64,000 nucleotides of DNA from Actibacterium sp. (GTDB lineage Bacteria > Pseudomonadota > Alphaproteobacteria > Rhodobacterales > Rhodobacteraceae). Within the stretch, counting starts at the first letter, position 1, and each line of letters opens with the position of its first letter. Of this stretch, positions 54,679 to 64,000 are shown in pieces. The position numbers and the translations under genes were made by a program. The stretch spans positions 142,500-206,499 of the forward strand of contig JADQCB010000004.1 in assembly GCA_016278325.1 (NCBI GenBank), given 5' to 3'. The notes below the pieces were generated by a model. The model was not told where the DNA came from, did no database searches, and worked only from the letters and a program-made list of their open reading frames with translations.

Positions 54679-56355
54679 ATGGCACAGAAAACGGATATCG
54701 AAATCGCGCGCGCGGCCGACAAGCAGCCGATCCAGAAGGTAGGCGAAAGACTGGGCATCCCGTCCGACCATCTCTTGCCCTATGGCCATGACAAGGCCAA
54801 GGTCAGCGCCGATTTCATCCGTTCGGTGCAGGACCGGCCCGACGGCAAGCTGATCCTGGTCACGGCGATCAACCCCACCCCCGCGGGCGAAGGCAAGACG
54901 ACCACCACGGTGGGCCTGGGCGACGGGCTGAACCGGATCGGCAGGAAGGCCGCGATCTGCATCCGCGAAGCCAGCCTCGGCCCGTGTTTCGGGATGAAGG
55001 GCGGTGCGGCCGGCGGCGGCCATGCGCAGGTCGTGCCGATGGAGGACATGAACCTGCACTTCACCGGCGATTTCCACGCCATCACCAGCGCGCACAACCT
55101 GCTCAGCGCGATGATCGACAACCACATCTACTGGGGCAACGAGCTTGGCATCGACGAGCGCCGCGTGATGTGGCGCCGGGTGATGGACATGAACGACCGC
55201 GCGTTGCGCGACATCGTCACCTCCCTCGGTGGGGTGGCCAACGGGTTTCCGCGCCAGACCGGCTTTGACATCACCGTGGCCTCGGAAGTGATGGCCATCC
55301 TGTGCCTGGCGCGGGATCTGGAAGATCTCCAGAACCGGCTTGGCGCGATCATCGTGGCCTATACCCGCGATCGGCAGCCGATCTATTGCCGCGACCTCAA
55401 GGCCGACGGCGCCATGACGGTGCTGCTGAAGGACGCGATGCAGCCCAACCTGGTGCAGACGCTGGAAAACAACCCTGCCTTCGTGCATGGTGGCCCTTTC
55501 GCCAATATCGCGCATGGCTGCAACTCGGTCGCGGCGACGACCACGGCACTGAAACTGGCCGACTACGTCGTGACCGAGGCCGGCTTCGGCGCCGATCTTG
55601 GCGCCGAGAAGTTCATGAACATCAAGTGCCGCAAGGCCGGGTTGGCCCCGTCGGCGGTGGTGGTCGTGGCCACGGTCCGCGCGATGAAGATGAATGGCGG
55701 CGTCGCCAAGGCCGACCTTGGGGCCGAGAATGTCGCGGCGGTCGAGGCCGGCTGCGCCAACCTGGGCCGCCACATCGAGAACCTGAAAAGCTTCGGCGTG
55801 CCGGTCGTCGTGGCGATCAACCACTTCGTCACCGACACCGATGCCGAGGTCCGGGCCGTCAAGGACTACGTCGCCGGCCTGGGCTCCGAGGCGTTCCTCT
55901 GTCGGCACTGGGCCATGGGCTCGGAAGGGATCGAAGAGCTTGCAACCCGCGTGGCCGAGATCGCCGATGCCGACATGGCCAACTTCGCGCCACTCTATCC
56001 CGATGACATGGGCCTGTTCGCCAAGATCGAAACCATCGCCAAGCGTATCTACCGCGCCGACGAGGTTCTGGCCGATCAGAAGATCCGCAATCAGCTGAAG
56101 GAATGGGAAGCAGCGGGATATGGAAACCTGCCGGTCTGCATGGCCAAGACGCAATACAGCTTTACCACCGACCCCAACCGGCGTGGCGCGCCCTCGGGGC
56201 ACAGCGTGCCGGTTCGTGAAGTGCGGCTTTCGGCCGGTGCCGGCTTCGTCGTGGTGATCTGCGGCGAGATCATGACCATGCCCGGCCTGCCACGCATCCC
56301 GTCGGCCGAGGCGATCGGCCTGAACGACCTCGGTCAGATCGAAGGCCTGTTCTAG
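54679..56355 (+). CDS. fhs: Formate-tetrahydrofolate ligase
   Basis: A 558-residue enzyme making 10-formyltetrahydrofolate from formate, ATP and tetrahydrofolate. P-loop [19 protein letters not shown], substrate motif [19 protein letters not shown], and [19 protein letters not shown] are intact. ATG 54679 has AAGGGAGG 4 bases upstream. In Rhodobacteraceae it supports one-carbon metabolism, often with formate from methylated-compound oxidation. Confidence 0.97.
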   Translation: MAQKTDIEIARAADKQPIQKVGERLGIPSDHLLPYGHDKAKVSADFIRSVQDRPDGKLILVTAINPTPAGEGKTTTTVGLGDGLNRIGRKAAICIREASLGPCFGMKGGAAGGGHAQVVPMEDMNLHFTGDFHAITSAHNLLSAMIDNHIYWGNELGIDERRVMWRRVMDMNDRALRDIVTSLGGVANGFPRQTGFDITVASEVMAILCLARDLEDLQNRLGAIIVAYTRDRQPIYCRDLKADGAMTVLLKDAMQPNLVQTLENNPAFVHGGPFANIAHGCNSVAATTTALKLADYVVTEAGFGADLGAEKFMNIKCRKAGLAPSAVVVVATVRAMKMNGGVAKADLGAENVAAVEAGCANLGRHIENLKSFGVPVVVAINHFVTDTDAEVRAVKDYVAGLGSEAFLCRHWAMGSEGIEELATRVAEIADADMANFAPLYPDDMGLFAKIETIAKRIYRADEVLADQKIRNQLKEWEAAGYGNLPVCMAKTQYSFTTDPNRRGAPSGHSVPVREVRLSAGAGFVVVICGEIMTMPGLPRIPSAEAIGLNDLGQIEGLF

Positions 56356-56546
56356 GCTGCGCGGGCAAGCAGCGGCGAGATGACGGGGCGCTGCCGCGCC
56401 GCACCCAGTTCATCGGGCCGGAAATCCGCCGGTGCGGCCGTTTGCTTGCCACGTCGGGGAAACGCCCCCCGCCGCGCCATGCGGTTGCCCCTAGACCTTC
56501 GGCCCCGCATGGTTCATATGGGGATCAGCATTTGCCGGAGGGATTC

Positions 56547-56930
56547 ATGGGCATCATCAATGGCTTTCTGCGTCTGGTGACCTGGTGGAACGGCCAGACC
56601 CTGGGAACCCAGATCTACACCGCCCGCAAGGGCGTCAGTGTCGGCGAGGACGCGCAGGGCAACCGGTTTTACGAAACCCGTGACGCCAAGCGCCGCTGGG
56701 TGATCTATAACGGCGAGGTCGAGGCCAGCCGGATCAGCCCCGACTGGCATGGCTGGCTGCATCACACCTTCGACACGCCGCCGTCGAAGTCGCCGATGAA
56801 GCACAAGGCGTGGGAAAAGCCGCATCAGGAAAACCTGACCGGAACGCCGATGGCCTATGCGCCGCCGGGCTCGATCCGGCGTCCCGAACCGGCCGCGCGC
56901 GCCGATTACGAAGCATGGCAACCCGAATAG
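56547..56930 (+). CDS. NADH:ubiquinone oxidoreductase 17.2-kDa-type subunit (NDUFA12)
   Basis: A 127-residue supernumerary complex I subunit found in Alphaproteobacteria and mitochondria. Characteristic are [40 protein letters not shown] and [22 protein letters not shown] precedes ATG 56547. The core nuo operon is not in the window. Confidence 0.95.
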   Translation: MGIINGFLRLVTWWNGQTLGTQIYTARKGVSVGEDAQGNRFYETRDAKRRWVIYNGEVEASRISPDWHGWLHHTFDTPPSKSPMKHKAWEKPHQENLTGTPMAYAPPGSIRRPEPAARADYEAWQPE

Positions 56931-56938
56931 GCGGGAGC

Positions 56939-57412
56939 ATGTCCGAGAGCAGCACCGAAGTCATCATGGGCACTGCCGTTCTGGCCCTGGCCGCGGCCTT
57001 CGTGTTCTATGTCACGAACGCCACCGGTGCGCGCAGCACCGATGGCAGTTACGAACTGACGGCCTCTTTCCGGTCGGTGCAGGGGATCGATGTCGGAACC
57101 GAGGTAAAGGTCGCCGGCGTCAAGGTGGGCACGATCACGGACCTGGAACTGAACCCCCGGACCTTCCGCGCCGACGCCCGCTTCACCGTCAGCGACGACA
57201 TGCTGCTGCCCGATGACAGCGCGATCCTGATCTCTTCCGAAGGTTTGCTGGGCGGCAATTACGTCGAGATTTCGCCGGGCGGCTCGCCCACGAACCTGGA
57301 GCCGGGCGACGAGATCGAGTTCACCCAGGGCTCGGTCAGTCTGGTTCAGTTGCTCATGAAATTCGTTTCTGCCTCCAGCGGCAGCGGGGATGCCGCCGAG
57401 CCGGTTCAATGA
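56939..57412 (+). CDS. mlaD: MlaD-type lipid-transport substrate-binding protein
   Basis: A 157-residue MCE-domain protein: N-terminal membrane anchor (VIMGTAVLALAAAFVFYV), then the MCE core (GIDVGTEVKVAGVKVGTI, SEGLLGGNYVEISPGG). It works with MlaFE in retrograde phospholipid transport. ATG 56939 has AGGCGGGAG upstream; ATG 56915 inside the NDUFA12 gene is a less likely start. Its stop overlaps the DUF2155 start. Confidence 0.93.
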   Translation: MSESSTEVIMGTAVLALAAAFVFYVTNATGARSTDGSYELTASFRSVQGIDVGTEVKVAGVKVGTITDLELNPRTFRADARFTVSDDMLLPDDSAILISSEGLLGGNYVEISPGGSPTNLEPGDEIEFTQGSVSLVQLLMKFVSASSGSGDAAEPVQ

Positions 57413-57867
57413 GACGGCTGCTGGTGCTGGTCACATGCGCCTTTCCGGCGCTGGCGGCGGCGCAGGCGATCGAGATCGTGCCGCTCGACCCGATGCCCGA
57501 AATGCAGCCGGTCGAACCCCAAGGCCCCGAGGTGACCACGGGCTCGGGCGCCGTTCTGCGGGTGCTGGACCGGGTATCGGGCGAAGTGCGCGATGTGGAA
57601 TTGAAAAACGGCGATAGCGTGGCGGTCGGCCCGCTTGACGTGACCCTGGCCGAGTGCCGCTATCCAACCGCGGATCCCTCCAGCGACGCTTATGCCTATC
57701 TGACGATCCGCCAACGCGATGCCGCCGGCCCGCCGGTTTTCGCAGGCTGGATGATCGCCTCGTCGCCTGCGCTCAACGCGCTCGATCACATACGTTACGA
57801 TGTCTGGGTTCTGCGCTGTGCCAACACCGCCGGGGCGGGCGTTTCGGGGGCCCCGAAGTCGCCCTGA
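57409..57867 (+). CDS. DUF2155 periplasmic protein
   Basis: A 152-residue secreted protein: signal peptide (MRRLLVLVTCAFPALAAAQA), then the DUF2155 domain with Cys residues (SVAVGPLDVTLAECRYPTAD, PVFAGWMIASSPALNALDH, YDVWVLRCA). It usually follows ndufA12/mlaD in this group. Function unknown. Its ATG overlaps the mlaD stop, and its 3' end overlaps convergent aat by 73 bases. Confidence 0.88.
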   Translation: MRRLLVLVTCAFPALAAAQAIEIVPLDPMPEMQPVEPQGPEVTTGSGAVLRVLDRVSGEVRDVELKNGDSVAVGPLDVTLAECRYPTADPSSDAYAYLTIRQRDAAGPPVFAGWMIASSPALNALDHIRYDVWVLRCANTAGAGVSGAPKSP

Positions 57868-58439
57868 CGCGCCAGCGCCTCTTTCAGGCGCGCGTGATAG
57901 GCGGCGCGGCTGATCTCTTCGCCGCCCAGGCTTTCCAGGTGATCGGTCAGGAATTGCGTGTCGAACAGGGTGAAATTGCCTTTGCGCAGCCGGTCGATCA
58001 GGAAGGCAAGCGCGATCTTCGAGGCATCGGTGCGGCGCGAGAACATGCTTTCCCCGAAAAAGGCGCCACCCAGGGTCACGCCATAAACACCGCCGGCCAG
58101 CGCGCCGTCCATCCGGACCTCCAGCGAATGGGCGAATCCCATCGCGTGAAGCTGACGGTAGAGCCGGAAGATGGTGGCGTTGATCCAGGTGTCCGGCCGG
58201 TCGGCGCAGGCCGTGACCACGCCCTCGAAATCGCGGTCGATCGTCACCTCGAACCCGCCCCGGCGCAACCGCCGCGCCAGCGAGCGCGAGATATGGAAGC
58301 GATCCAGCGGCATCACGCCGCGCAACTGCGGATCGACCCAGAACACATCCGGGTCGTCGCGCGATTCCGACATCGGGAAAATGCCGGCGGCATAGGCCCG
58401 TAACAGCAACCCCGGGGTCAGTTCCGGCTCAGCCTCCAT
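57795..58439 (-). CDS. aat: Leucyl/phenylalanyl-tRNA-protein transferase
   Basis: A 214-residue enzyme adding Leu or Phe to proteins starting with Lys/Arg, marking them for ClpAP (N-degron pathway). Signatures: LLLRAYAAGIFPMSESRDDP, VFWVDPQLRGVMPLDRFHIS, GFAHSLEVRMDGALAGGVYG, FGESMFSRRTDASKIAL. It follows accC by 18 bases and is probably co-transcribed with accBC. Confidence 0.96.
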   Translation of the reverse strand: MEAEPELTPGLLLRAYAAGIFPMSESRDDPDVFWVDPQLRGVMPLDRFHISRSLARRLRRGGFEVTIDRDFEGVVTACADRPDTWINATIFRLYRQLHAMGFAHSLEVRMDGALAGGVYGVTLGGAFFGESMFSRRTDASKIALAFLIDRLRKGNFTLFDTQFLTDHLESLGGEEISRAAYHARLKEALARQGDFGAPETPAPAVLAQRRTQTS

Positions 58440-58457
58440 GCGCAGCGCGCCCCCGGC

Positions 58458-59819
58458 TCAGGCCCCCTGTCCACGGTCGAGCCACTTTTCCAGCCAATGC
58501 TCCAGCCAGTGGATATTGTATGCGCCTGTCTGGATCTCGGGCTCGGCCAGAAGCGCATGGAACAGCGGAACCGTGGTGTCCACCCCATCGACGATCAATT
58601 CGCCCAACGCGCGGTCCAGGCGCGCCAGCGCCTCGGCCCGGTCGCGGCCATGCACGATCAGCTTGCCGATCAGGCTGTCATAGAAGGGCGGGATCTTGTA
58701 GCCGTCATAGAGCGCGGAATCCATGCGCACCCCCAGCCCGCCGGGCGCGTGGAAGGCCGTGATCCGCCCGGGGCAGGGCGAAAATGTCGGCAGTTTCTCG
58801 GCGTTGATACGCACCTCGATGGCGTGGCCGTTGATCGCCAGCTCGTCCTGGGTGAAAGACAGCGGATAGCCCTCGGCCACGCGGATCTGCTCGCGCACCA
58901 GATCGACGCCGAAGATCGCCTCGGTCACCGGGTGTTCGACCTGAAGGCGGGTGTTCATCTCGATGAAGAAGAACTCGCCGTTCTCGTAAAGGAACTCGAT
59001 CGTGCCGGCGCCGACATAGTTGATCTTGGCCACGGCCTCGGCGCAGACCTTGCCGATGCGCGCGCGGGTGTCGGCGTCGATGGTGGGGCCGGGGGCCTCT
59101 TCGAGGACTTTCTGGTGACGCCGCTGGAGCGAGCAGTCACGTTCGCCCAGATGCACCGCATTGCCCTTGCCGTCGCCGAACACCTGGATCTCGATATGGC
59201 GCGGCGCGCCGAGGTATTTCTCGATATAGACCTCGTCATTGCCGAAGGCGCCCTTGGCTTCGGACCGGGCGGTCTGGAAGGCGTGATCCAGCTCGCGCGC
59301 GGTCCTTGCCAGCTTCATGCCGCGCCCGCCTCCGCCGGCGGTGGCCTTGACGATGACGGGAAAGCCGATCTCGGCGGCGACTCTGCGGGCCGTCTCGAGG
59401 TCGGCAACCCCGCCCTCGGAGCCGGGAACGCAGGGCACGCCCAGGGCTTTCATGGTTTCCTTGGCGGTGATCTTGTCGCCCATGATCCGGATATGCTCGG
59501 CCGTGGGGCCGATGAAGGCGATGTCATGGTCTTCGACGATCTGCACGAAATTGGCGTTTTCCGACAGGAACCCATAGCCGGGATGGATCGCGTCGGCGCC
59601 GGTGATCTCGCAGGCCGAGACGATGGCCGGGATCGACAGATAGCTCTGGCCGCTGGGCGGCGGGCCGATGCACACGGCCTCGTCGGCCATGCGCACATGC
59701 ATCGCGTCCGAATCCGCGGTGGAATGCACCGCGACCGACTTGATGCCCATCTCGCGGCAGGCCCGGATCACGCGCAGGGCGATCTCTCCGCGATTGGCGA
59801 TCAGGATTTTCTCGAACAT
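58458..59819 (-). CDS. accC: Acetyl-CoA carboxylase, biotin carboxylase subunit
   Basis: A 453-residue ATP-grasp enzyme carboxylating biotin on AccB, the first half-reaction of fatty-acid synthesis. Motifs: [20 protein letters not shown], glycine-rich [14 protein letters not shown], catalytic [16 protein letters not shown]. It is 10 bases downstream of accB. Confidence 0.98.
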   Translation of the reverse strand: MFEKILIANRGEIALRVIRACREMGIKSVAVHSTADSDAMHVRMADEAVCIGPPPSGQSYLSIPAIVSACEITGADAIHPGYGFLSENANFVQIVEDHDIAFIGPTAEHIRIMGDKITAKETMKALGVPCVPGSEGGVADLETARRVAAEIGFPVIVKATAGGGGRGMKLARTARELDHAFQTARSEAKGAFGNDEVYIEKYLGAPRHIEIQVFGDGKGNAVHLGERDCSLQRRHQKVLEEAPGPTIDADTRARIGKVCAEAVAKINYVGAGTIEFLYENGEFFFIEMNTRLQVEHPVTEAIFGVDLVREQIRVAEGYPLSFTQDELAINGHAIEVRINAEKLPTFSPCPGRITAFHAPGGLGVRMDSALYDGYKIPPFYDSLIGKLIVHGRDRAEALARLDRALGELIVDGVDTTVPLFHALLAEPEIQTGAYNIHWLEHWLEKWLDRGQGA

Positions 59820-59829
59820 TGGCCGGGCC

Positions 59830-60315
59830 TTATTCGATGATCATCAGGGGTGCGCCGAACTCGACCGGGGCGCCATCCTCGACCACGATCCGCTTGATCG
59901 TGCCGGCATGCGGCGCGGGGATCTGGTTCATCGTCTTCATCGCCTCGATGATCAACAGCGTGTCACCCTCGGCCACGGTATCGCCGATCGAAACGAATGG
60001 CCGGCTGCCCGGTTCCGGTTGCAGATAGGCGGTGCCGACCATGGGCGAGGTGACGGCGCCGGGCAGTTGCGCGGGATCCTCGGTCATCGGCGCTGGCGCC
60101 GGTGCGGTCGCGGGGGCCGGCGCGGGCGCTGCCGCGGCGGGTGCCGTGGCCGGTATCGGGGGCATCGCGGGGGTTGCGCGCGAAACCCGAACGTCCAGGC
60201 TGTCATCCTCGCCATATTCGCGTTTCACCTGAAGCTCGGTCAGGTCGTTTTCGCGCAACAGTTCTGCCAGGGCCTGGATGAAGGCCACGTCCGCGTCATG
60301 GGAGTGTTTTGTCAT
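59830..60315 (-). CDS. accB: Biotin carboxyl carrier protein of acetyl-CoA carboxylase
   Basis: A 161-residue carrier: N-terminal dimer region ([20 protein letters not shown]), a Pro/Ala-rich hinge, and the biotinyl domain with biotinylated Lys in [20 protein letters not shown] 60315 is supported by GAGG upstream on the minus strand. Confidence 0.97.
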   Translation of the reverse strand: MTKHSHDADVAFIQALAELLRENDLTELQVKREYGEDDSLDVRVSRATPAMPPIPATAPAAAAPAPAPATAPAPAPMTEDPAQLPGAVTSPMVGTAYLQPEPGSRPFVSIGDTVAEGDTLLIIEAMKTMNQIPAPHAGTIKRIVVEDGAPVEFGAPLMIIE

Positions 60316-60379
60316 ACGGTCCTCGATGATGCTCCTCGGGCGCCCGCACGTCGGCGGGTCTTTGCGTATCGTTCCGAGG

Positions 60380-60408
60380 CTTATACGCGAGGCACCGGGC
60401 GGTGAAAA
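60380..60408 (-). promoter_or_regulatory. Candidate accBC promoter
   Basis: On the minus strand TTTTCA (60408-60403), a 17-base spacer and TATAAG (60385-60380), 65 bases before the accB start, in the divergent gap with the adenine deaminase gene. Confidence 0.5.
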
Positions 60409-60550
60409 GCGCCTCTTGCCGCTTTTCCCGGACGCCGGGGCGATGCGTTTCCGCCCCGCGCCCCTCTGATCGGGGGGGCGGGCAATTTTCGGGTTGCGTC
60501 CCGGGGCGTGTCGCGGCGACCTTGGCGCCAGTCTGTGACAGGAGTTTGAA

Positions 60551-62251
60551 ATGAACCGACCCCAGCTTGCCGATCTCGTCGACCAGGGCCGGGGGGCCGC
60601 GCCGGCCGATCTGGTGCTGCGCGGTGGACAGGTGTTCGACCTGATGACCGGCAGCATGATCGCCGGCGACGTGGCGATCTGCGGCGATACGATCGTCGGC
60701 GTCGGCGAGGCCTATGAGGGACGCCAGGTGATCGACGTTTCCGGCCTGACACTGGTGCCCGGCTTCATCGACACGCATCTTCACATCGAAAGCTCGCTTG
60801 TCACCCCGTTCGAGTTCGACCGTTGCGTGACACCGCGCGGGGTAACCACCGCGATCTGCGACCCGCACGAGATCGCAAACGTGATCGGGGTGGCGGGCAT
60901 CGAGTATTTCCAGCAGGCCGCCACCCGCACCGTCATGGACATCAAGGTGCAACTCTCCTCCTGCGTGCCCTCCACCGACATGGAAACCGCCGGTGCGCGG
61001 ATCGACGCCGGGGACCTGTTGCCGCTGCGGGGCCATCCCTCGGGTATCGGGCTGGCGGAATTCATGAACTATCCCGGCGTGATCAACCGCGACCCGCAGG
61101 CGATGGCCAAGCTCGACGCCTTCCGGGGCCAGCATATCGACGGGCATGCGCCGATGCTGACGGGGCGCGACCTGAACGCCTATATCGCCGCCGGCATCCG
61201 CACCGAGCATGAGGCGACCACCGCCGAAGAGGCGCTGGAGAAGCTGCGCAAGGGGATGCGGATCCTGATCCGCGAGGGCTCGGTCAGCAAGGACATGCAC
61301 GCGCTGCAACCGATCCTGACCGAACGGACCGCGCCCTATATCGCGCTTTGCACGGATGACCGCAATCCGCTGGACATCGCCGAGCATGGACATCTGGATT
61401 ACATGATCCGCACGCTGATCGCTCTGGGCACGCCGGTGCTGGCGGCCTATCGCGCGGCCAGCCTGTCGGCGGCCGAGGCGTTCGGGCTGAAAGATCGCGG
61501 GCTGATCGCGCCGGGCCAGCGCGCCGATATCGTCGCCGTCCCGACGCTGGAGGATTGCCGCGCCGAGATGGTGATCGCCGGCGGGGTGCGGGTCGACGCG
61601 GACGCCTTTGCCGCGCGCCAGACCATCGCGCCGGTCGGGCGCGGCTCGGTCAAGGCGCCGCGGGTCGGCGCGGCCTCGTTTCGCAGCCCCGGCAACCGCG
61701 ATACGACCGACGTGATCGGCATTCTGCCGGGCAAGATCATCACCGAACATCTGCATGAGACAATTGCGGTGCAGGACGGTGACAAGCGCCCCGATCCGGC
61801 GCGCGACCTTGTCAAGATCGCGGTGATCGAGCGGCACGGCAGGAACGGCAACATCGCCACGGGATTCGTCAAGGGTTTCGGGCTCGCGCGCGGTGCCATC
61901 GCCTCGACCGTCTGCCACGATCACCACAATATCGCGGTCGTCGGCGCGGATTACGACGACATGGCCCTGGCCGCCAACCGGCTGGGCGAGATCGAGGGCG
62001 GCTTCGTCGTGGCCGAGGGCGGCCGGGTGCTGGCGGAACTGGCGCTGCCGGTTGCCGGGCTGATTAGCTTGGACTCTTTCGAGCAGGTGGAATCGGAACT
62101 GCGCGCGCTGCGCGCGGCGGCGAAATCGCTTGGCGTGACCCTGGAAGAGCCGTTCCTGCAACTGGCCTTCCTGGCGCTGCCGGTGATCCCGGCGCTCAAG
62201 ATAACCGATCGCGGCATGATCGACGTCACGCGGTTCGAGATCATTGCCTGA
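60551..62251 (+). CDS. ade: Adenine deaminase
   Basis: A 566-residue amidohydrolase converting adenine to hypoxanthine and ammonia in purine salvage. Metal-binding [28 protein letters not shown] and the C-terminal [20 protein letters not shown] region typify Ade proteins. SD AGGAG precedes ATG 60551. It is divergent from accB. Confidence 0.95.
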   Translation: MNRPQLADLVDQGRGAAPADLVLRGGQVFDLMTGSMIAGDVAICGDTIVGVGEAYEGRQVIDVSGLTLVPGFIDTHLHIESSLVTPFEFDRCVTPRGVTTAICDPHEIANVIGVAGIEYFQQAATRTVMDIKVQLSSCVPSTDMETAGARIDAGDLLPLRGHPSGIGLAEFMNYPGVINRDPQAMAKLDAFRGQHIDGHAPMLTGRDLNAYIAAGIRTEHEATTAEEALEKLRKGMRILIREGSVSKDMHALQPILTERTAPYIALCTDDRNPLDIAEHGHLDYMIRTLIALGTPVLAAYRAASLSAAEAFGLKDRGLIAPGQRADIVAVPTLEDCRAEMVIAGGVRVDADAFAARQTIAPVGRGSVKAPRVGAASFRSPGNRDTTDVIGILPGKIITEHLHETIAVQDGDKRPDPARDLVKIAVIERHGRNGNIATGFVKGFGLARGAIASTVCHDHHNIAVVGADYDDMALAANRLGEIEGGFVVAEGGRVLAELALPVAGLISLDSFEQVESELRALRAAAKSLGVTLEEPFLQLAFLALPVIPALKITDRGMIDVTRFEIIA

Positions 62252-62303
62252 CGGCGCGCCGCGCGCGTGTCGGCAAAAGCGGCGAAAACGGAAAGAACGC
62301 TGC

Positions 62304-62332
62304 TTGACGCCGCAGATGGGCGCGATTAAACC
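62304..62332 (+). promoter_or_regulatory. tRNA-Asp promoter
   Basis: TTGACG (62304-62309), a 17-base spacer and TAAACC (62327-62332) sit 36 bases before the first tRNA gene, close to consensus at -35. Confidence 0.6.
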
Positions 62333-62367
62333 CCCCCTCACGCCGGGTCCAGCCCGGGGCAAGCAGT

Positions 62368-62444
62368 GCGGTTGTAGCTCAGTTGGTTAGAGTGCCGGCC
62401 TGTCACGCCGGAGGTCGCGGGTTCGAGCCCCGTCAACCGCGCCA
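62368..62444 (+). tRNA. tRNA-Asp (GTC), copy 1
   Basis: A 77-nt cloverleaf with encoded CCA: acceptor GCGGTTG/CAACCGC, anticodon arm CCGGC-CTGTCAC-GCCGG with GTC at 62402-62404, and T arm GCGGG-TTCGAGC-CCCGT. Confidence 0.98.
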
Positions 62445-62473
62445 CTGCTTTCCCGAACGGTCCCGCGCGATGC

Positions 62474-62550
62474 GCGGTTGTAGCTCAGTTGGTTAGAGTG
62501 CCGGCCTGTCACGCCGGAGGTCGCGGGTTCGAGCCCCGTCAACCGCGCCA
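62474..62550 (+). tRNA. tRNA-Asp (GTC), copy 2
   Basis: Identical over all 77 bases to copy 1, which ends 29 bases upstream; anticodon GTC at 62508-62510. It is probably on the same transcript. Confidence 0.98.
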
Positions 62551-62613
62551 CTTTCCTTTGCCTCCGAATGCACGCCGCCGGCGCATTGCCGCATGAACGG
62601 GGCCGGGCGCCGG

Positions 62614-63987
62614 TCATTCGGCCAGGGCGGCCAGGATCCGCGCCCAGCTGCGGATCCCCTTGTGAAAGCTTTCCAGGTCGTATTTCTCGTTCGGCGAATG
62701 GATCGCGTCGTCATCCTTTGCGAAACCGATCAGCATCGCGTCGGTGCCCACGATCCGCTTGAAATGTCCTGCCACCGGGATCGATCCGCCCGAGCCGACA
62801 TAGGCCGCCGGGTTCGGCCATTCGTCGCTCAGCGCCTTGCGGGCCTTCTCGAAGGCGGGGTGGTCGATCGCCATCTGCGACGCGGCCGAGGCGCCATGGT
62901 CATGGAAGGTCACGTCGCAGTCGGGCGGCAGCATCGCGCGCACCTGGGCGCGGAAACTTTCGCGGATCTTCAGCGGATCCTGCGTGCCGACCAGACGGAA
63001 ACTGATCTTGGCCGACGCGGTCGAGGGCAGCACCGTCTTGAACCCCTCGCCGGTATACCCCCCCTTGATCCCGTTGATCTCGCATGTCGGGCGCGACCAG
63101 ATCATTTCCAGCGGGCTGCGATCCGTCTCGCCCGCGGGGTCCGACAGGCCCACCTCGCCCAGGAAGGCCGCGGCGTCGAAATTCAGCGCCTCCCATTGCG
63201 CGCGGATCGCGTCGGGCAGCTCGGGCACGCCGTCATAGAAGCCGGGCACCGTGACCCGGCCTTGCGCGTCATGCAGCCCCGCGATGATCTTCGCCAGAAC
63301 CCGGATCGGGTTCATCGCCGGGCCGCCATACATGCCCGAATGCAGATCCTTCGACGGGCCGGTGATGACGATCTCTTCGCCCAGCAGGCCGCGCAGCATG
63401 GTCACGATCCCCGGGGTCGCGTCGCCGAACAGCCCGGTATCGCAGATCAGGGCGATGTCGGATGCCAGTTCCGCGGCATTTTCCTTCATGAACGGCACCA
63501 GCGAGGGCGAGCCGGATTCTTCCTCGCCTTCGAAGAAGATCGTGACCCGGGCAGGCAGGGCGCCGGTTTCGGCCTTCCAGGCGCGGCAGGCCTCGACGAA
63601 GGTCATCAGCTGGCCCTTGTCGTCCGAGGCGCCCCGGCCGCGGATCACGCGGCCTTTCGGGGTATCCTCCAGCTCCGGCTCGAAGGGGTCGCGGTCCCAC
63701 AGCTCCAGCGGGTCCACCGGCTGGACGTCGTAATGGCCGTAGAACAGCACATGCGGCCCCGGCCCGTCGGAATGGGCCACCACCATCGGATGGCCGGGCG
63801 TGGCGCGCTTCTCGACGGAAAATCCGATCGTGCGCAGATCCTCCACCAGCCAGTCGGCGGCCTTGTCGCAATCGGCGGCATAGGCCGGGTCGGTCGAGAT
63901 CGAGGGGATGCGCAACAGCGCCTTCAGTCGTTCGACCGATTGCGGCAGTTCGGCGTCTATTCGGTTGAGGACCGGTTCGATGGGCAT
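62614..63987 (-). CDS. M20-family dipeptidase/metallopeptidase
   Basis: A 457-residue zinc peptidase of the M20 dipeptidase branch. Motifs: VLFYGHYDVQPVDPLELW (metal His and catalytic Asp), GRGASDDKGQLMTFVEA (bridging Asp), FFEGEEESGSPSL (catalytic Glu pair) and a C-terminal His in DAIHSPNEKYDLE. The lid domain spans about residues 195-350. It probably cleaves dipeptides. Substrate unknown; stands alone after the tRNA genes. Confidence 0.93.
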   Translation of the reverse strand: MPIEPVLNRIDAELPQSVERLKALLRIPSISTDPAYAADCDKAADWLVEDLRTIGFSVEKRATPGHPMVVAHSDGPGPHVLFYGHYDVQPVDPLELWDRDPFEPELEDTPKGRVIRGRGASDDKGQLMTFVEACRAWKAETGALPARVTIFFEGEEESGSPSLVPFMKENAAELASDIALICDTGLFGDATPGIVTMLRGLLGEEIVITGPSKDLHSGMYGGPAMNPIRVLAKIIAGLHDAQGRVTVPGFYDGVPELPDAIRAQWEALNFDAAAFLGEVGLSDPAGETDRSPLEMIWSRPTCEINGIKGGYTGEGFKTVLPSTASAKISFRLVGTQDPLKIRESFRAQVRAMLPPDCDVTFHDHGASAASQMAIDHPAFEKARKALSDEWPNPAAYVGSGGSIPVAGHFKRIVGTDAMLIGFAKDDDAIHSPNEKYDLESFHKGIRSWARILAALAE

Positions 63988-64000
63988 CGCGCGTCTCCGT

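Noticed and set aside
62387-62714. Minus-strand frames across the tRNA-Asp pair giving VDGARTRDLRRDRPAL-type peptides
   Set aside because: This peptide is the well-known antisense translation of tRNA genes; the repeated copies come from the duplicated tRNA, not from a protein gene.

Overview
The window is high-GC alphaproteobacterial chromosome, most likely Rhodobacteraceae/Paracoccaceae (Roseobacter-type). Family-typical markers are the tol-pal block followed by tilS-ftsH, the zwf-pgl-pgi operon, surE-pcm-nlpD, an NDUFA12 subunit of complex I next to mlaD and a DUF2155 gene, a 7-kb type I secretion locus with a CHASE2 cyclase, and tandem tRNA-Asp genes. Most of it is dense core-genome DNA with many 4-base ATGA/GTGA start-stop overlaps. 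No prophage, CRISPR array or intact insertion sequence was seen. Layout: 0-9.5 kb holds the 5' part of a giant FecR/VCBS-type surface adhesin (runs off the left edge), a divergent CHASE2 adenylate cyclase and the matching secretion operon (TolC-like, ABC, HlyD-like). 9.7-13.0 kb is a three-gene operon with two membrane proteins carrying cyclic-nucleotide-binding domains (a SulP-STAS-cNBD protein and a CBU_0592-type membrane protein fused to a Popeye-like cNBD). 13.2-14.1 kb is a scar with a ligase remnant, an IS6-like terminal repeat, a truncated azoreductase and an orphan intrinsic terminator. 14.1-17.2 kb holds a membrane protein and a fumarylacetoacetase/MBL operon behind a 28-bp palindrome. 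17.3-21.6 kb holds a cysteine leader peptide, a mosaic cysS, cimA and a squalene/phytoene-synthase-like gene. 21.6-25.6 kb holds an MFS exporter, an AlkA-type glycosylase, an esterase, a VOC protein and an HNH nuclease. 25.6-29.4 kb is zwf-pgl-pgi. 29.6-38.8 kb is nlpD-pcm-surE, an SDR, purF, cvpA, radA, a MaoC-type dehydratase, a VOC protein and a flavin reductase. 38.9-44.7 kb holds a TPP enzyme, lrgAB with a GNAT gene, CtaG/SCO copper-assembly genes and small membrane proteins. 44.8-54.4 kb is ybgC-tolQRAB-pal-cpoB-tilS-ftsH. 54.7-64 kb holds fhs, NDUFA12, mlaD, DUF2155, aat, accBC, adenine deaminase, two tRNA-Asp genes and an M20 dipeptidase. The two strongest observations both concern cysS. 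First, a 14-codon leader with two tandem Cys codons sits just downstream of a promoter; two mutually exclusive RNA pairings follow, the second abutting the cysS ribosome-binding site, which fits cysteine-sensing translational attenuation. Second, the 3' third of cysS is AT-rich and foreign-looking, while the last 12 codons of what appears to be the original gene remain stranded, out of frame, behind the new stop codon. A third theme is cyclic nucleotides: an adenylate cyclase and two membrane-bound cNMP-receptor proteins lie within 11 kb, around an adhesin secretion system.
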